Shown here: positions 29,522 through 39,672 of the stretch, piece by piece
Position numbering within the stretch: position 1 is the first letter of the stretch
How the letters are laid out: every line of letters starts with the position of its first letter
DNA from: Pseudoalteromonas sp. EB27
GTDB lineage: Bacteria; Pseudomonadota; Gammaproteobacteria; Enterobacterales; Alteromonadaceae
DNA: 64,000 nt
Direction: 5' to 3'
Assembly: GCF_001974875.1 (NCBI RefSeq)
Contig: NZ_MTQD01000014.1
Coordinates: 62,001-126,000, forward strand
Notes under the pieces: model-generated
Told to the model about the DNA's origin: nothing
Databases searched by the model: none
What the model saw: only the letters and a program-made list of their open reading frames with translations
Translations under genes and position numbers: made by a program

Positions 29522-31084
29522 TTAAACTTTAAAAGTTAGTAATAAATCGTTCACTCTACGTGAGCCTTCAACAAGCTCAGCTGCACCTTTTGCCACATTA
29601 AAGCTTAAGCTTAAGTTGTTATCTCCAAAGTCTTTAATTTGCGAAACATTATTACTAATGTCGTTACTAACCATTTGTTGCTCTTCTGCAGCGGATGATA
29701 TTTGTATTGCCAAGTGAGATATTTCACTGATTTGGATAAAAATCCCCTCTAATTCAACTTGGGTTTTATCGGTTGTCAAAACACAGTTATCGGCTTGTGC
29801 TTTAGTGCTTTGCATTACTTTGGACCAGCTAAATAAAGTGTCTTGTATTTCTTTAATAGAGCTATGGATTTGTGTCGTAGCATTTTGAGTGCGTGACGAA
29901 AGAGTCCTTACCTCATCGGCGACTACAGCAAAGCCTCGGCCATGCTCTCCTGCTCTAGCTGCTTCAATAGCTGCATTAAGGGCAAGTAAGTTAGTTTGAT
30001 CGGCAATTCCCTCTATTTCACTCATTACTTTACCAATCTTATCTGCTTCGGAGGCTAAGCTGGTGGCTGTGGTTGCAGCCTTTTCTACTTGAAAAGCTAA
30101 ATCAGATACCATTTTACTATTATCTGCAATATGGTCTTTTATTTCAGAGCAACTTTGGTGGGTGTTATTCACTTTATCAGCTGTTTGGGCGGTATTCACA
30201 GATATTTCACCAATGGTAGAGCTCATTTGAGTCATCGCTGATGCAATTTGTTCTAAACGCTCACCTTGCGAAGAAATGCCTTTTTCAGTAAGCGTAGATT
30301 GTTTATCTAGATCAGTCGCAATGCCATTAAAGCTTAATGTAGAGTCTTTCATACGGCCAAGAACCGTGCGCAACTTTGCGCTTAGCATTTGCTCTCTATA
30401 ATCACTTACGCTATGCGGTGTGTGGCCGCTGTAAATATAGCGAGAGATTGAATCGGCTTGCGCTTTTTGTTCGCGTAATATTTTAGGGGTAATAATCAGT
30501 TCGTCATAATTTAGCACAATAACTAAAGCGCAAATAAATAGGCTAATTGCAGCGATAGTAATTGACCCAGCAACAGCAGTAAAAATTAGCCAAAATAATA
30601 GGCATATGAATGTGATGCTTTGTCTTATCGCCGTGTGTTCTCGCAGATTAAATGATGATTTGTTGGTATTTATTTTGTTGTAAAGAGCGTGTGCACGTTG
30701 TTTAAGTTGAGAGCTCGCTTTGGTTCTTACTGATTGATAACCAACAAGTCGGCTATGCTCAAAAATGGGTGTTACAAAGGCATCTACCCAATAATAACGG
30801 CCATCTTTACAGCGGTTTTTAACCATACCACGCCACGAGTGTTCTTTTTTTAATGTTGCCCACATTTCTTCAAAAGCAGCTTTTGGCATATCAGGGTGAC
30901 GAACAATATTATGATGCTGACCGATAAGCTCTTGTGCGCTATATCCTGCCACAGAGCAAAACTCTTGATTGACGTATGTTATTACACCTTTGAGGTCGGT
31001 AGTAGAAACAAGCTCTTGTGACTCATCAAAGTATACTTCTTCATTTTTTAAGCTTTTATCATTGTGCATTATGTTTATTATCAT
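29522..31084 (-). CDS. aer: Aer-type PAS-domain methyl-accepting chemotaxis protein
   Basis: 520 aa. N-terminal PAS domain (about 15-125) with [38 protein letters not shown], the sequence typical of FAD-binding Aer receptors. Two hydrophobic helices (about 155-195: [31 protein letters not shown]) anchor it without a periplasmic domain. The MCP signalling tip is [35 protein letters not shown]. Predicted to sense redox or oxygen and signal to CheA. Start: ATG 31084 has AAAGG directly against it, and ATG 31069 is a plausible alternative. A perfect FNR box lies about 95-107 bp upstream. Confidence 0.88.
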   Translation of the reverse strand: MIINIMHNDKSLKNEEVYFDESQELVSTTDLKGVITYVNQEFCSVAGYSAQELIGQHHNIVRHPDMPKAAFEEMWATLKKEHSWRGMVKNRCKDGRYYWVDAFVTPIFEHSRLVGYQSVRTKASSQLKQRAHALYNKINTNKSSFNLREHTAIRQSITFICLLFWLIFTAVAGSITIAAISLFICALVIVLNYDELIITPKILREQKAQADSISRYIYSGHTPHSVSDYREQMLSAKLRTVLGRMKDSTLSFNGIATDLDKQSTLTEKGISSQGERLEQIASAMTQMSSTIGEISVNTAQTADKVNNTHQSCSEIKDHIADNSKMVSDLAFQVEKAATTATSLASEADKIGKVMSEIEGIADQTNLLALNAAIEAARAGEHGRGFAVVADEVRTLSSRTQNATTQIHSSIKEIQDTLFSWSKVMQSTKAQADNCVLTTDKTQVELEGIFIQISEISHLAIQISSAAEEQQMVSNDISNNVSQIKDFGDNNLSLSFNVAKGAAELVEGSRRVNDLLLTFKV

Positions 31085-31177
31085 CCTTTATTGTTGCTGT
31101 CATTATATTGGTTACACACTACAAAGCAAAAAATAGCGTCATTCCTTGTATGCTCATAAGGCAAATAATTGTGTTTA

Positions 31178-31191
31178 TTGATCTAGATCAA
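31178..31191. promoter_or_regulatory. Perfect FNR box upstream of the Aer-type receptor
   Basis: TTGAT-CTAG-ATCAA is a 10 of 10 match to the FNR consensus, and the spacer CTAG makes it fully palindromic. The nearest start is the minus-strand aer gene; gshA is more than 400 bp away with a repeat in between. Confidence 0.7.
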
Positions 31192-31426
31192 ATTTAAATG
31201 TCGGATAGCTAAATTGAGCTCATTTTAAACAAGTTCCGGTCTATTATTTTAGGCTTATATTTTGCGTATTTAATTTATACTTAAATACGCATTTAAAGCA
31301 TTTGTATAATGCCCAGAGCAATGGCAATATTACGACTTAATATAATGATGTTGGTCATATCAAACGCATGTATAGAGTGGGTAAATAATTATTAACTTAG
31401 AAAAATTATATTGTTCTTAGCAATTT

Positions 31427-31587
31427 ATACCAGTTGCATTAAATAAGGATCTATTATAGCGCTAAGAAAATAGCACAATAGTAAGGCGAAAATTATGACA
31501 TATAGTTGTTCTATATGAATAATTTTTAACGCAGTGAGTGCGCTATTTAATGCGATAGAATGATCATATTTTCAATAAAATTGGTAT
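31427..31587. repeat. 161-bp MITE-like palindromic intergenic repeat
   Basis: The element begins ATACCAGTTGCATTAAAT and ends AAAATTGGTAT. The arms are imperfect inverted copies: both hold ATACCA, TT-ATT, GATC, a TATAGCGC/TATCGCAT block, AATAGC and AAAATTAT in order. They meet at a central perfect hairpin CATATAG-TTGTT-CTATATG (31499-31517), which is the exact midpoint. It holds no coding frame. Its form is that of a non-autonomous palindromic repeat family. It lies in the 539-bp gap between the Aer-type gene and gshA; the remaining gap shows only the FNR box. Confidence 0.75.
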
Positions 31588-31656
31588 TTATCTTGAGTCT
31601 AAGTAATTAGCCCCCATAACCTTATGATTAAGCCACGTGGCCCGAGGAAAGATTTT

Positions 31657-33234
31657 TTGACAACACATGATTTAGCTAACGCACTTGAAGCGTTATCAGT
31701 AAATGAGCACCAACATGCAGTTAAAGGCATTAAACGTGGCATAGAGCGAGAGTCGCTAAGAATACAAGATAATGGCGCTATATCACCTCAAGGTCACCCA
31801 AAAGGTGTGGGCAGTGCGTTAACTAACGGCCATATCACAACTGATTTTTCTGAGTCTTTACTTGAATTTATTACTCCAGTTAGTGAATCGTCAACGCAAA
31901 CGCTTAAGCAATTAAAAGACCTTCAAAAGTTCACTCTAGAAAAAATGGGTGATGAGCTGCTTTGGCCTATTAGCATGCCGTGTTTTATTGAGCACCAAGA
32001 CGATATAGTGCTAGCTCAATTTGGTAGTTCAAATACAGGCCAAATGAAAACACTATACCGTGAAGGATTAAAAAATCGTTACGGTAGTATGATGCAAGCA
32101 ATTGCGGGTGTTCACTTTAATATTTCATTTCCAGATACGCTTTGGCAGTCACTTCATTCGTTACAAAAAAGCAATGCAAACCTTCAAGATTTTATCTCAG
32201 AAGGTTATTTAGCGCTTATTCGTAACTTTAAACGCGAACTATGGCTAATAAGTTATATGTTTGGCGCATCGCCAGCATTGTGTAACTCATTTTTGCAAGG
32301 GCGAAAAACCGACTTACCATTTAAAAAACTAGGTAAAGGCACGCTTTACTTAGAAGTTGGTACAGCACTGCGTTTAGGTAATTTAGGCTATACAAATAGC
32401 GCGCAGTCGTCACTACGCGTAATGTATAACTCGTTAGATGAATATGTAGCGGGCCTTAAAAAAGCAATCAACACACCATCAGAAATTTATGGTGATCTTG
32501 ATGACTACAAGAGTGAAAACCCTAAGCAGTTAAATAAAAATATTCTGCAGATTGAAAACGAATTTTACTCGCCAATTCGTCCTAAGCGTAATGCAAAAAG
32601 TGGTGAAACGCCAACGGATGCATTGCTTCGAGCTGGCATTGAATACGTAGAAATTCGCGCATTAGACGTAAACCCGTTTAGTGAAGTTGGTATTGATATT
32701 GAACAAATTCACTTTTTAGATGTGTTTTTAACGTATTGTTTATTAAAAGATTCAGCTCCAATGGATTGGAAAGAACAAGCGCGTAGTACTGAAAATCTCG
32801 ACACAGTAGTAAACCAAGGTCGAGAAGAAGGGCTAATGCTTAACTTTAATAACACACAGCGTAGCCTTCAGTCGTGGGGCGATGAAATATTTACCCAGCT
32901 TACTGATGTCGCTAAATGGATGGATAATGCTTATGGTGTTAACTATTACTCGGATACTATAAAGCGCATGGCAACGTGGATACATAATCCAGAGCTTACT
33001 TACTCTGGACGTTACGTGTCACAGTTAAAAGAGTCTGGTTTAGACAACGGGCATTTTGCACTAGCATTGGCTAGTAAATATAAGCAAAGCCACGCAGATA
33101 CAGGCTACAGCGAGTTTTTAAAACCTTGGCTGGAACAACAAGTAGTAGAGTCTAACGAAGCACAAGCTGCAATTGAGCAGGCAGATACCCAGTCATTTAC
33201 CGCGTTTTTAGATGCGTATTTTGACGGTAAATAA
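31657..33234 (+). CDS. gshA: Glutamate-cysteine ligase
   Basis: First enzyme of glutathione synthesis, joining Glu and Cys with ATP. 525 aa, close to the 518 of E. coli. Motifs of the gammaproteobacterial GshA: GIKRGIERESLRI, HITTDFSESLLEFITP, GDELLWPISMPCFI, SNTGQMKTLYREGLKNRYGSMMQAIAGVHFN, YVEIRALDVNPFSEVGI. I prefer TTG 31657 because GAGGAAAG sits 5-6 nt before it and the product then matches family length; ATG 31624 is in frame and would add 11 residues but has no ribosome site. Monocistronic. Confidence 0.95.
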   Translation: MTTHDLANALEALSVNEHQHAVKGIKRGIERESLRIQDNGAISPQGHPKGVGSALTNGHITTDFSESLLEFITPVSESSTQTLKQLKDLQKFTLEKMGDELLWPISMPCFIEHQDDIVLAQFGSSNTGQMKTLYREGLKNRYGSMMQAIAGVHFNISFPDTLWQSLHSLQKSNANLQDFISEGYLALIRNFKRELWLISYMFGASPALCNSFLQGRKTDLPFKKLGKGTLYLEVGTALRLGNLGYTNSAQSSLRVMYNSLDEYVAGLKKAINTPSEIYGDLDDYKSENPKQLNKNILQIENEFYSPIRPKRNAKSGETPTDALLRAGIEYVEIRALDVNPFSEVGIDIEQIHFLDVFLTYCLLKDSAPMDWKEQARSTENLDTVVNQGREEGLMLNFNNTQRSLQSWGDEIFTQLTDVAKWMDNAYGVNYYSDTIKRMATWIHNPELTYSGRYVSQLKESGLDNGHFALALASKYKQSHADTGYSEFLKPWLEQQVVESNEAQAAIEQADTQSFTAFLDAYFDGK

Positions 33235-33266
33235 CCTTGATATTTAGCAAAATTTAAGCAAAAAAA

Positions 33267-33288
33267 ACGCAGCCCAAGTTGGCTGCGT
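33267..33288. other. Hairpin downstream of gshA
   Basis: Stem ACGCAGCC-CAAGTT-GGCTGCGT preceded by seven A. The U-run needed for termination exists only on the minus strand, so it may end gshA poorly or act mainly as a 3' stabilising stem. Confidence 0.45.
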
Positions 33289-33379
33289 AAATATATTCAG
33301 GGATGAATTAATGCTGTACTGCTGCATTCATTGAGTCAGACCCACACTTTCTAAAAAAGTTCTGTGAGATCTTAGAAAA

Positions 33380-33991
33380 ATGAAAAAAAATGCAATTATC
33401 CTATCTCTCGCCATTACTTTAGCCGGTTGTGCTACAGCGCCTCCAAAGCAACCTAACGATTTATGTAAAATCTTTGAAGAAAAGCCAGATTGGTATTTCG
33501 ACGCAAAAGATGCACAAGAAAAATGGGGTTCTCCCAAGCATGTACTCATGAGTATGATGTACCAAGAAAGCTCATTTAAGCATGATGCCGCTCCGCCAAT
33601 GGAGTACTTCTTATGGATAATTCCTACCGGTCGCGCAAGTGATGCCTATGGTTACTCGCAAGCTAAAACACCAACATGGTCTGATTATATTCGTGAAACA
33701 GGCAACAACGGTGCTGATAGAGACGACTTTGACGATGCAATCGACTTTATGGCGTGGTTTGTTTATAAAACGCATAAAGTAAATAAAATATCTAAATGGG
33801 ATGCTTACGCACAATACCTTAATTATCATGAAGGTTGGGGTGGGTATAAGCGTGGCACATACAAAAAGAAAAAGTGGCTAATGGGTGTTGCGAACAAAGT
33901 TAAGCACAGAGCTAGCCGTTATGGTGCGCAATTAAAACACTGCGAAGAAGAGCTTGATAAAGGTTGGTTTGAACGTCTTATATTTGGCTAG
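33380..33991 (+). CDS. Lytic transglycosylase-like (SLT fold) lipoprotein
   Basis: 203 aa. Lipobox LAGC places the lipidated Cys at 17. The body has the SLT/goose-lysozyme pattern: catalytic-type Glu in MMYQESSF (E63), SDAYGYSQAKTPTW matching the GLMQ-type motif, and AQYLNYHEGWGGYKRG near the end. It is probably a murein-cleaving or murein-binding lipoprotein; Asp/Gly following family positions make activity likely but not certain. Short, ended by a strong terminator shared with the convergent yfjD-like gene. Confidence 0.8.
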   Translation: MKKNAIILSLAITLAGCATAPPKQPNDLCKIFEEKPDWYFDAKDAQEKWGSPKHVLMSMMYQESSFKHDAAPPMEYFLWIIPTGRASDAYGYSQAKTPTWSDYIRETGNNGADRDDFDDAIDFMAWFVYKTHKVNKISKWDAYAQYLNYHEGWGGYKRGTYKKKKWLMGVANKVKHRASRYGAQLKHCEEELDKGWFERLIFG

Positions 33992-34008
33992 ATAGTTATT
34001 AATGGATA

Positions 34009-34037
34009 TAAAAAAGGAGCCAATTGGCTCCTTTTTT
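34009..34037. terminator. Bidirectional terminator
   Basis: Almost perfect palindrome centred on CCAATTGG with AAAAAAGGAG and CTCCTTTTTT arms, between convergent genes. Its right end abuts the stop of the CNNM gene. Confidence 0.9.
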
Positions 34038-34039
34038 AT

Positions 34040-35308
34040 TTAGCGAGAACGCTTATTCGGCAGTATCTTCACTTGTTTTATCATGTTTTCTTTTACTTCG
34101 AGTACTTCAATAGGATATCCCGCGATACGCAAACTAATATTTGCATCAGGAATATTCTCCAAGTATTCAACAATTAAACCACTCAGAGTTTTAGGTCCAT
34201 CTAGCGGAAAATCCCAGCCCATTTCTTTATTTAAATCGCGTACGTTAGCGCCGCCATCCACAATGCATGAGCCATCAGTTTGTGTTTCTACTTCTTCGCT
34301 TGGCGTACGAGTTTGGGTAGTTGTAAAATCGCCAACAACTTCTTCTAAAATATCTTCTAGGGTCACTAGGCCTTGGATGTCGCCATACTCATCTACCACT
34401 AAGCCTATGCGTTCTTTAGATTGCTGAAACTTTAATAGCTGAGTATTTAGTGATGTTCCTTCAGGGATAAAGTAAATTTCACGTACAGCGCGTAGCAAAG
34501 AAGGTTTATCAAATTGCTCTTTTGTAAGTAGACGAAGCGCATCACGTGAGTGAATAAAACCTACTGCATCATCTATGTTATCGCGATACAACAACACGCG
34601 AGTATGTTGTGCATGGGTAAGTTGGCGACTAATTAGTTTCCAATCGTCATTAATATCAATGGCCACAATTTCGTTTCGTGGGATCATAATATCTTCAACG
34701 GTTACTTGTTCTAAATCTAAAATTGAAGTCAGCATACTTTGATGACGAGCAGGAATAAGTGCACCGGACTCATTGAGTACTGTTTTTAATTCTTCTTTAC
34801 TCATGCTGTGTTCGTCGATTTGAGCGGCACTAATACCAAATAACCGCAGTATACCGTTTGTCATCCAGTTAATAACCACAACAAAAGGGAACAGAATTTT
34901 TAGTAATCCCTTAAGTATTATTGAACTTGGAAAAGCAACTTTTTCAGGGTAGAGGGCAGCAAGGGTTTTAGGTGTTACTTCTGCAAATATAAGCACTACA
35001 AGAGTTAACACACCCGTTGCTATAGCAATACCTAGGTCACCGTAAAGGCGAATACCTATAATGGTTGCAACTTGGGCTGCTGCTATATTGACAAGATTAT
35101 TACCGATTAAAATTAAACCGATGAGCCTATCTGGACGGCTAAGTAATTTACTGACTCGTTTAGCTGCACGATGATCCTCTTTAGCGAGGTGTCGCAGGCG
35201 TATACGATTGATTGACATAATTCCGGTTTCTGAACCAGAAAAATAAGCAGAAAAAAGCACCAAAAAACCTAAAATGATAAATAGGGTACTTGTCGATATG
35301 TCGTCCAA
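34040..35308 (-). CDS. CNNM/CorB family (HlyC/CorC) membrane protein with CBS pair, YfjD-like
   Basis: 422 aa. N-terminal DUF21/CNNM membrane domain (about 1-190) with SGSETGIMSINRIRLRHLA and GNNLVNIAAAQVAT, two CBS domains (about 205-330; MIPRNEIVAIDIND, VVDEYGDIQGLVTLEDILEEVVGDF) and a C-terminal CorC_HlyC domain. Family members are linked to magnesium/cobalt transport. The start is TTG 35308 with AAGGA 7 nt upstream. It is followed by about 60 bp from ypjD, transcribed in the same direction. Confidence 0.88.
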   Translation of the reverse strand: MDDISTSTLFIILGFLVLFSAYFSGSETGIMSINRIRLRHLAKEDHRAAKRVSKLLSRPDRLIGLILIGNNLVNIAAAQVATIIGIRLYGDLGIAIATGVLTLVVLIFAEVTPKTLAALYPEKVAFPSSIILKGLLKILFPFVVVINWMTNGILRLFGISAAQIDEHSMSKEELKTVLNESGALIPARHQSMLTSILDLEQVTVEDIMIPRNEIVAIDINDDWKLISRQLTHAQHTRVLLYRDNIDDAVGFIHSRDALRLLTKEQFDKPSLLRAVREIYFIPEGTSLNTQLLKFQQSKERIGLVVDEYGDIQGLVTLEDILEEVVGDFTTTQTRTPSEEVETQTDGSCIVDGGANVRDLNKEMGWDFPLDGPKTLSGLIVEYLENIPDANISLRIAGYPIEVLEVKENMIKQVKILPNKRSR

Positions 35309-35369
35309 CGATGGATCCTTTTCTTATAAATCAATGCGTATTAAGCTAGAGTGAGCAAGCAGAGTCAAG

Positions 35370-36176
35370 TTAAAACTTATTTAGTATCACTTCTTGTATG
35401 AAACGGCTGCCAAAATAAGCGAGTGTGAGGACAAATGCAGCGACCATGATTGTAATAACCACCGGTTTACCGCGCCAACCCTTTTTCATATGCCCGATAG
35501 CTACAACGGCAAAAATAGCCCACGCAACTAACGATAATATTGTTTTATGAATGAACTCTTTAGCGAACATTCCATCAAGAAATACAAACCCTGAAAGCAA
35601 TGCAAATGTGAGTAATATAGTGCCTAAATTAAGAAGTTGGTAAAGCTGGCGCTCCACAACCATTAAAGGCGGAAGGTGGCTGTGCACAATTGCTAAATCT
35701 TTACGTTTTAAACGTTTATCAATAAAATAAAACTGTACACCATATAAAGTAGCAATAATTAAAATACAGTAGGCTAACAAAGATAAGGAGATGTGCGTTA
35801 CTAAACCAACCTCAATATTAATACTTTGTAATAAAATATGATGAGGAATAAATAAACTGGCAATGGTTAGTAAGGCACCAAAACCATAAACAACGGGCAA
35901 CAATAAAGTTGCAGGGAATTTTAGCGAGACAGCCGTCACCGAAACTACAATCACCCAGCAGGTCAAAAGAGCGACGTTTACGATACTTAAATCTTGACCG
36001 TCGGCTCTAAAAACAGAGTTAACTAACAGCAGCATATGCGCCACTATAGCAACCGTGCTTAAAATAACGGTTACTTTTTGGCTAGGGCCTTGTTGATGAA
36101 ACAGGCGTGAAAGCACGTGAGACGTTGCTAACACATAAAATAAACTGGCAATAATAGTTAAACTAATAATCAGCAT
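35370..36176 (-). CDS. ypjD: YpjD-like inner-membrane protein (CcsA/cytochrome c assembly fold)
   Basis: 268 aa with about eight helices and the CcmC/CcsA-like core (HISLSLLAYCILIIATLYGVQFYFIDKRLKRK). In gammaproteobacteria ypjD lies between yfjD and ffh, exactly as here. Some studies tie it to magnesium homeostasis with YfjD. No haem WWD motif is visible, so cytochrome assembly is not supported. Divergent from ffh. Confidence 0.88.
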   Translation of the reverse strand: MLIISLTIIASLFYVLATSHVLSRLFHQQGPSQKVTVILSTVAIVAHMLLLVNSVFRADGQDLSIVNVALLTCWVIVVSVTAVSLKFPATLLLPVVYGFGALLTIASLFIPHHILLQSINIEVGLVTHISLSLLAYCILIIATLYGVQFYFIDKRLKRKDLAIVHSHLPPLMVVERQLYQLLNLGTILLTFALLSGFVFLDGMFAKEFIHKTILSLVAWAIFAVVAIGHMKKGWRGKPVVITIMVAAFVLTLAYFGSRFIQEVILNKF

Positions 36177-36429
36177 TGTGCTTGGGCCACTTAATTTGAG
36201 ACAAAATAATCCTTGTTGTTATATAGCCATTGTATTTTATAGCAAAGCAAATGCATAGACCTTAAAAAAAGAAACTCAACAAGGTGCACTTGAACACTAT
36301 ATTGTAAGGCGCCATATACGGTATACTACTTTTAATTGAAACTTAATAAGTCAATCTAGGTTAATTGAAGAATCAAATTAACCGTAAAATTTAAATGGAT
36401 TGATATAAACGTCTTATCGGAACCGTTAC

Positions 36430-37809
36430 ATGTTTGAGAACCTCCAAGAACGATTAGGTAAAACCTTAAAAAATATCAGTGGCCGTGGCCGTCTGACGGA
36501 AGACAACATAAAAGACACACTTCGCGAAGTGCGTATGGCATTTTTAGAAGCCGATGTGGCATTGCCTGTTGTTCGCGAGTTTGTAAAACAAGTTAAAGAA
36601 CGTGCAGTTGGGGTTGAAGTTACAAAAAGCTTAAGCCCGGGCCAAGTATTTATAAAAATAGTGCGTGAAGAACTAGAAAAAGCAATGGGTGAGGCTAATG
36701 AAGAGCTAAGTCTAAATGCGCAACCGCCAGCCGTTGTAATGGTAGCGGGTCTACAAGGTGCGGGTAAAACCACCAGTGTAGCTAAGCTTGCTAAGTTTTT
36801 AAAAGAGCGAAAAAAGAAATCAGTACTTGTAGTAAGTGCCGATGTTTATCGTCCTGCGGCTATTAAACAGCTAGAAACGCTTGCAGCAGAAGTTGATGTT
36901 GATTTTTTCCCAAGTGATATTTCGCAAAAACCAGTTGATATTGCAACCGCTGCAATTTCACATGCTAAAAAGAAATTTATAGATGTAGTACTTGTTGATA
37001 CTGCAGGTCGTCTACATGTTGATAGCAACATGATGGATGAAATTAAAGATCTTCATAAAGCAATCAATCCAATTGAAACCTTGTTCGTTGTTGATGCAAT
37101 GACAGGTCAAGATGCGGCGAATACAGCTAAAGCATTCGACGAAGCATTACCACTTACCGGTGTTATATTAACAAAAACCGATGGTGATGCACGTGGTGGC
37201 GCAGCTTTATCGATTCGTCATATTACTGGCAAGCCTATTAAGTTTATGGGTGTGGGTGAGCGCACTGACGCACTTGAACCTTTCCACCCAGACCGCATAG
37301 CGTCACGTATTTTAGGCATGGGTGACGTACTTTCATTAATCGAAGAAGTCGAAATGAAAGTCGACAAAGAGCAAGCTGCTCGAGTTGCTGAAAAAGTATT
37401 TAAAGGCGCAGGTTTTACCCTTGACGACTTTGCTGATCAATTAAAGCAAATGAAGAATATGGGTGGCATGATGTCAATGCTTGATAAGCTCCCTGGTATG
37501 TCTAACTTACCAGATGCTGTTAAAGGTCAAATGGGTGATAAAACATTTATCCAAATGGAAGCTATTATTAGCTCTATGACTAAAAAAGAGCGCGCACGCC
37601 CAGAAATCATTAAAGGTTCGCGTAAAAAACGCATCGCAGCAGGCTCAGGTACGCAAGTACAAGAGATCAATAAGTTGCTTAAGCAGTTTACGCAAATGCA
37701 AAAAATGATGAAAAAAATGAAAGGTAAAGGCGGCATGACTAAAATGATGCGCGGTATGAAAGGCATGTTACCACCTGGAATGATGGGCGGCGGCGGTCCT
37801 AAATTTTAA
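36430..37809 (+). CDS. ffh: Signal recognition particle GTPase Ffh
   Basis: 459 aa. N domain, G domain with P-loop GLQGAGKTT, DTAGRLH and TKTDGDARGG, then a methionine-rich M domain (QLKQMKNMGGMMSMLDKLPGM ... MQKMMKKMKGKGG) that binds 4.5S RNA and signal sequences. It targets membrane proteins to FtsY and SecYEG. The usual order ypjD / ffh / rpsP-rimM-trmD-rplS is kept. Confidence 0.98.
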   Translation: MFENLQERLGKTLKNISGRGRLTEDNIKDTLREVRMAFLEADVALPVVREFVKQVKERAVGVEVTKSLSPGQVFIKIVREELEKAMGEANEELSLNAQPPAVVMVAGLQGAGKTTSVAKLAKFLKERKKKSVLVVSADVYRPAAIKQLETLAAEVDVDFFPSDISQKPVDIATAAISHAKKKFIDVVLVDTAGRLHVDSNMMDEIKDLHKAINPIETLFVVDAMTGQDAANTAKAFDEALPLTGVILTKTDGDARGGAALSIRHITGKPIKFMGVGERTDALEPFHPDRIASRILGMGDVLSLIEEVEMKVDKEQAARVAEKVFKGAGFTLDDFADQLKQMKNMGGMMSMLDKLPGMSNLPDAVKGQMGDKTFIQMEAIISSMTKKERARPEIIKGSRKKRIAAGSGTQVQEINKLLKQFTQMQKMMKKMKGKGGMTKMMRGMKGMLPPGMMGGGGPKF

Positions 37810-37854
37810 AAAGTACCATTAAGTTACTTTTTAAAATAATAGCGAATCATATTT

Positions 37855-37877
37855 AAAGGAGCAAATAGCTCCTTTTT
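37855..37877 (+). terminator. Terminator downstream of ffh
   Basis: Stem AAAGGAGC-AAATA-GCTCCTTT followed by TTT. A weaker stem (AAAAGTA / TACTTTT, 37808-37832) lies just before it. Confidence 0.82.
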
Positions 37878-38069
37878 TGTTGAATAAATTATGCATGTAA
37901 TACACCTTTAACTCTTATTTGTCGTTGAGATCACGGTTTAACCTACTAAACTGCCTTTTTGGTTCACTTCTTACTTGCGTTATTGCCAAAAACTCGTACA
38001 ATTCCCCAGCTCCCCATTCTGGGGAGTAAATCTTATTAATGAAAACAGTCAATCTTTATAGAGGACGGT

Positions 38070-38318
38070 ATGGTAACTATTCGTTTGCAACGTGGTGGCG
38101 CTAAAAAACGCCCTTTCTATCAAATTGTGGTTGCGGATAGCCGTTTCTCGCGTGACGGTCGCTTCATCGAGAAAGTAGGCTTTTTTAACCCAATTGCTTC
38201 AGGTCAAGAAGAAAAAATTCGTTTAGATTTACCACGTGTTGAACACTGGGTAGGTCAGGGCGCATCTCTTTCAGATCGCGTAGCTAAGTTAGTAAAAGAC
38301 GCTCGTAAAGCGGCTTAA
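38070..38318 (+). CDS. rpsP: 30S ribosomal protein S16
   Basis: 82 aa starting [20 protein letters not shown], the S16 signature. First gene of rpsP-rimM-trmD-rplS. AGAGGACGG precedes the ATG. Confidence 0.98.
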   Translation: MVTIRLQRGGAKKRPFYQIVVADSRFSRDGRFIEKVGFFNPIASGQEEKIRLDLPRVEHWVGQGASLSDRVAKLVKDARKAA

Positions 38319-38335
38319 TAGGCGTAAGTGTAACC

Positions 38336-38872
38336 ATGAGTCAAGAGAACACCTCATCAATAATTGTCGTAGGAAAGCTCGGTGCCCCATATGGTATAAA
38401 GGGCTGGCTTAAGGTACATTCATTTACTGATGATCCCGTAGGGATCTTCGATTTCAGCCCGTGGTTGATAGGGCAGCAAGGTAAATGGCAGTCCTTAGAA
38501 GTGGTCGACTGGCGTCGCCACAACAAAGGCTTTATCGCTAAATTTGCGCAGGTAAACGACCGAGACGAAGCAATGGCTTATACCCATGCTGAAATCTCAA
38601 TGGATGCAGCGCATTTACCAGAACTCCCGCAAGGTGAGTTCTATTGGCGAGATCTCATTGGCATGTCTGTTGTAACCGATAAAGGTTATAGCTTAGGCAT
38701 TGTTGATGACCTGATGGAGACAGGATCAAATGACGTACTGGTTGTTAAAGCAAACAGTAAAGACGCATTTGGTCAAGCTGAGCGTTTGATTCCTTTTTTA
38801 ACTGATTCAGTTATTAAAGAAGTTAAATACGACGCAAGAGAAATTACCGTAGACTGGGATCCTGGTTTTTAA
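38336..38872 (+). CDS. rimM: Ribosome maturation factor RimM
   Basis: 178 aa, with N-terminal RimM beta-barrel ([24 protein letters not shown]) and C-terminal PRC-barrel ([12 protein letters not shown]...[13 protein letters not shown]). Assists assembly of the 30S head near S19. The stop overlaps the trmD start (TAATG). Confidence 0.96.
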   Translation: MSQENTSSIIVVGKLGAPYGIKGWLKVHSFTDDPVGIFDFSPWLIGQQGKWQSLEVVDWRRHNKGFIAKFAQVNDRDEAMAYTHAEISMDAAHLPELPQGEFYWRDLIGMSVVTDKGYSLGIVDDLMETGSNDVLVVKANSKDAFGQAERLIPFLTDSVIKEVKYDAREITVDWDPGF

Positions 38873-39639
38873 TGACGCAAACTAGTTCATTATGGGTAGG
38901 GGTGATAAGCCTTTTTCCAGACATGTTTGACGCTATTACAGACCAAGGTGTTACCGGTCGCGCAGTAAAAAATGGCTTAATTGATTTTAACTGCTGGAAT
39001 CCGCGAGACTACGCTTTAGATAAGCATAGAACCGTAGATGACCGTCCTTACGGGGGCGGACCTGGTATGTTAATGATGGTTGAGCCATTAAAAAAAGCGA
39101 TTGCCGAAGCTAAAAAAGCAGCTGGTGATGGTGCTAAAGTAATTTATATGTCCCCGCAAGGGCGCAAACTTGATCAGCAAGGTGCTAGCGAACTCGCTAA
39201 CTCTAAAAAACTGATTTTGATTGCCGGTCGCTATGAAGGTATAGATGAGAGAATAATAGAATCATATGTTGACGAAGAATGGTCAATTGGTGATTTTATT
39301 TTGAGTGGTGGCGAACTACCTGCCATGACATTAATTGACGCAGTAGCGCGATTAGTGCCAGGTGTGTTAGGTCATAACCAGTCAGCGGAACAAGATTCAT
39401 TTTCGGATGGCTTGTTAGATTGTCCACACTATACACGACCAGAAACATTGGACGACAAACAGGTTCCTGCTGTATTACTCAGTGGCAACCACCAAGAGAT
39501 AGCAAAATGGCGGCTTATGCAGTCATTAGGCAGAACTTGGTTACGACGTCCTGACTTGTTGCATAACCTAGCTCTGACTGAGGAGCAAGCGGTATTACTC
39601 GCGAAATTTCAGCAAGAGTACCAAAAAGCTTGTGGCTAG
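38872..39639 (+). CDS. trmD: tRNA (guanine-N1-)-methyltransferase TrmD
   Basis: 255 aa SPOUT methyltransferase making m1G37 in tRNAs, which prevents frameshifting. Motifs: [71 protein letters not shown] (knot region). Overlaps rimM by one base. Confidence 0.97.
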   Translation: MTQTSSLWVGVISLFPDMFDAITDQGVTGRAVKNGLIDFNCWNPRDYALDKHRTVDDRPYGGGPGMLMMVEPLKKAIAEAKKAAGDGAKVIYMSPQGRKLDQQGASELANSKKLILIAGRYEGIDERIIESYVDEEWSIGDFILSGGELPAMTLIDAVARLVPGVLGHNQSAEQDSFSDGLLDCPHYTRPETLDDKQVPAVLLSGNHQEIAKWRLMQSLGRTWLRRPDLLHNLALTEEQAVLLAKFQQEYQKACG

Positions 39640-39672
39640 AAGACAGTTACACCTAGGAAAGTGAGAAACATA

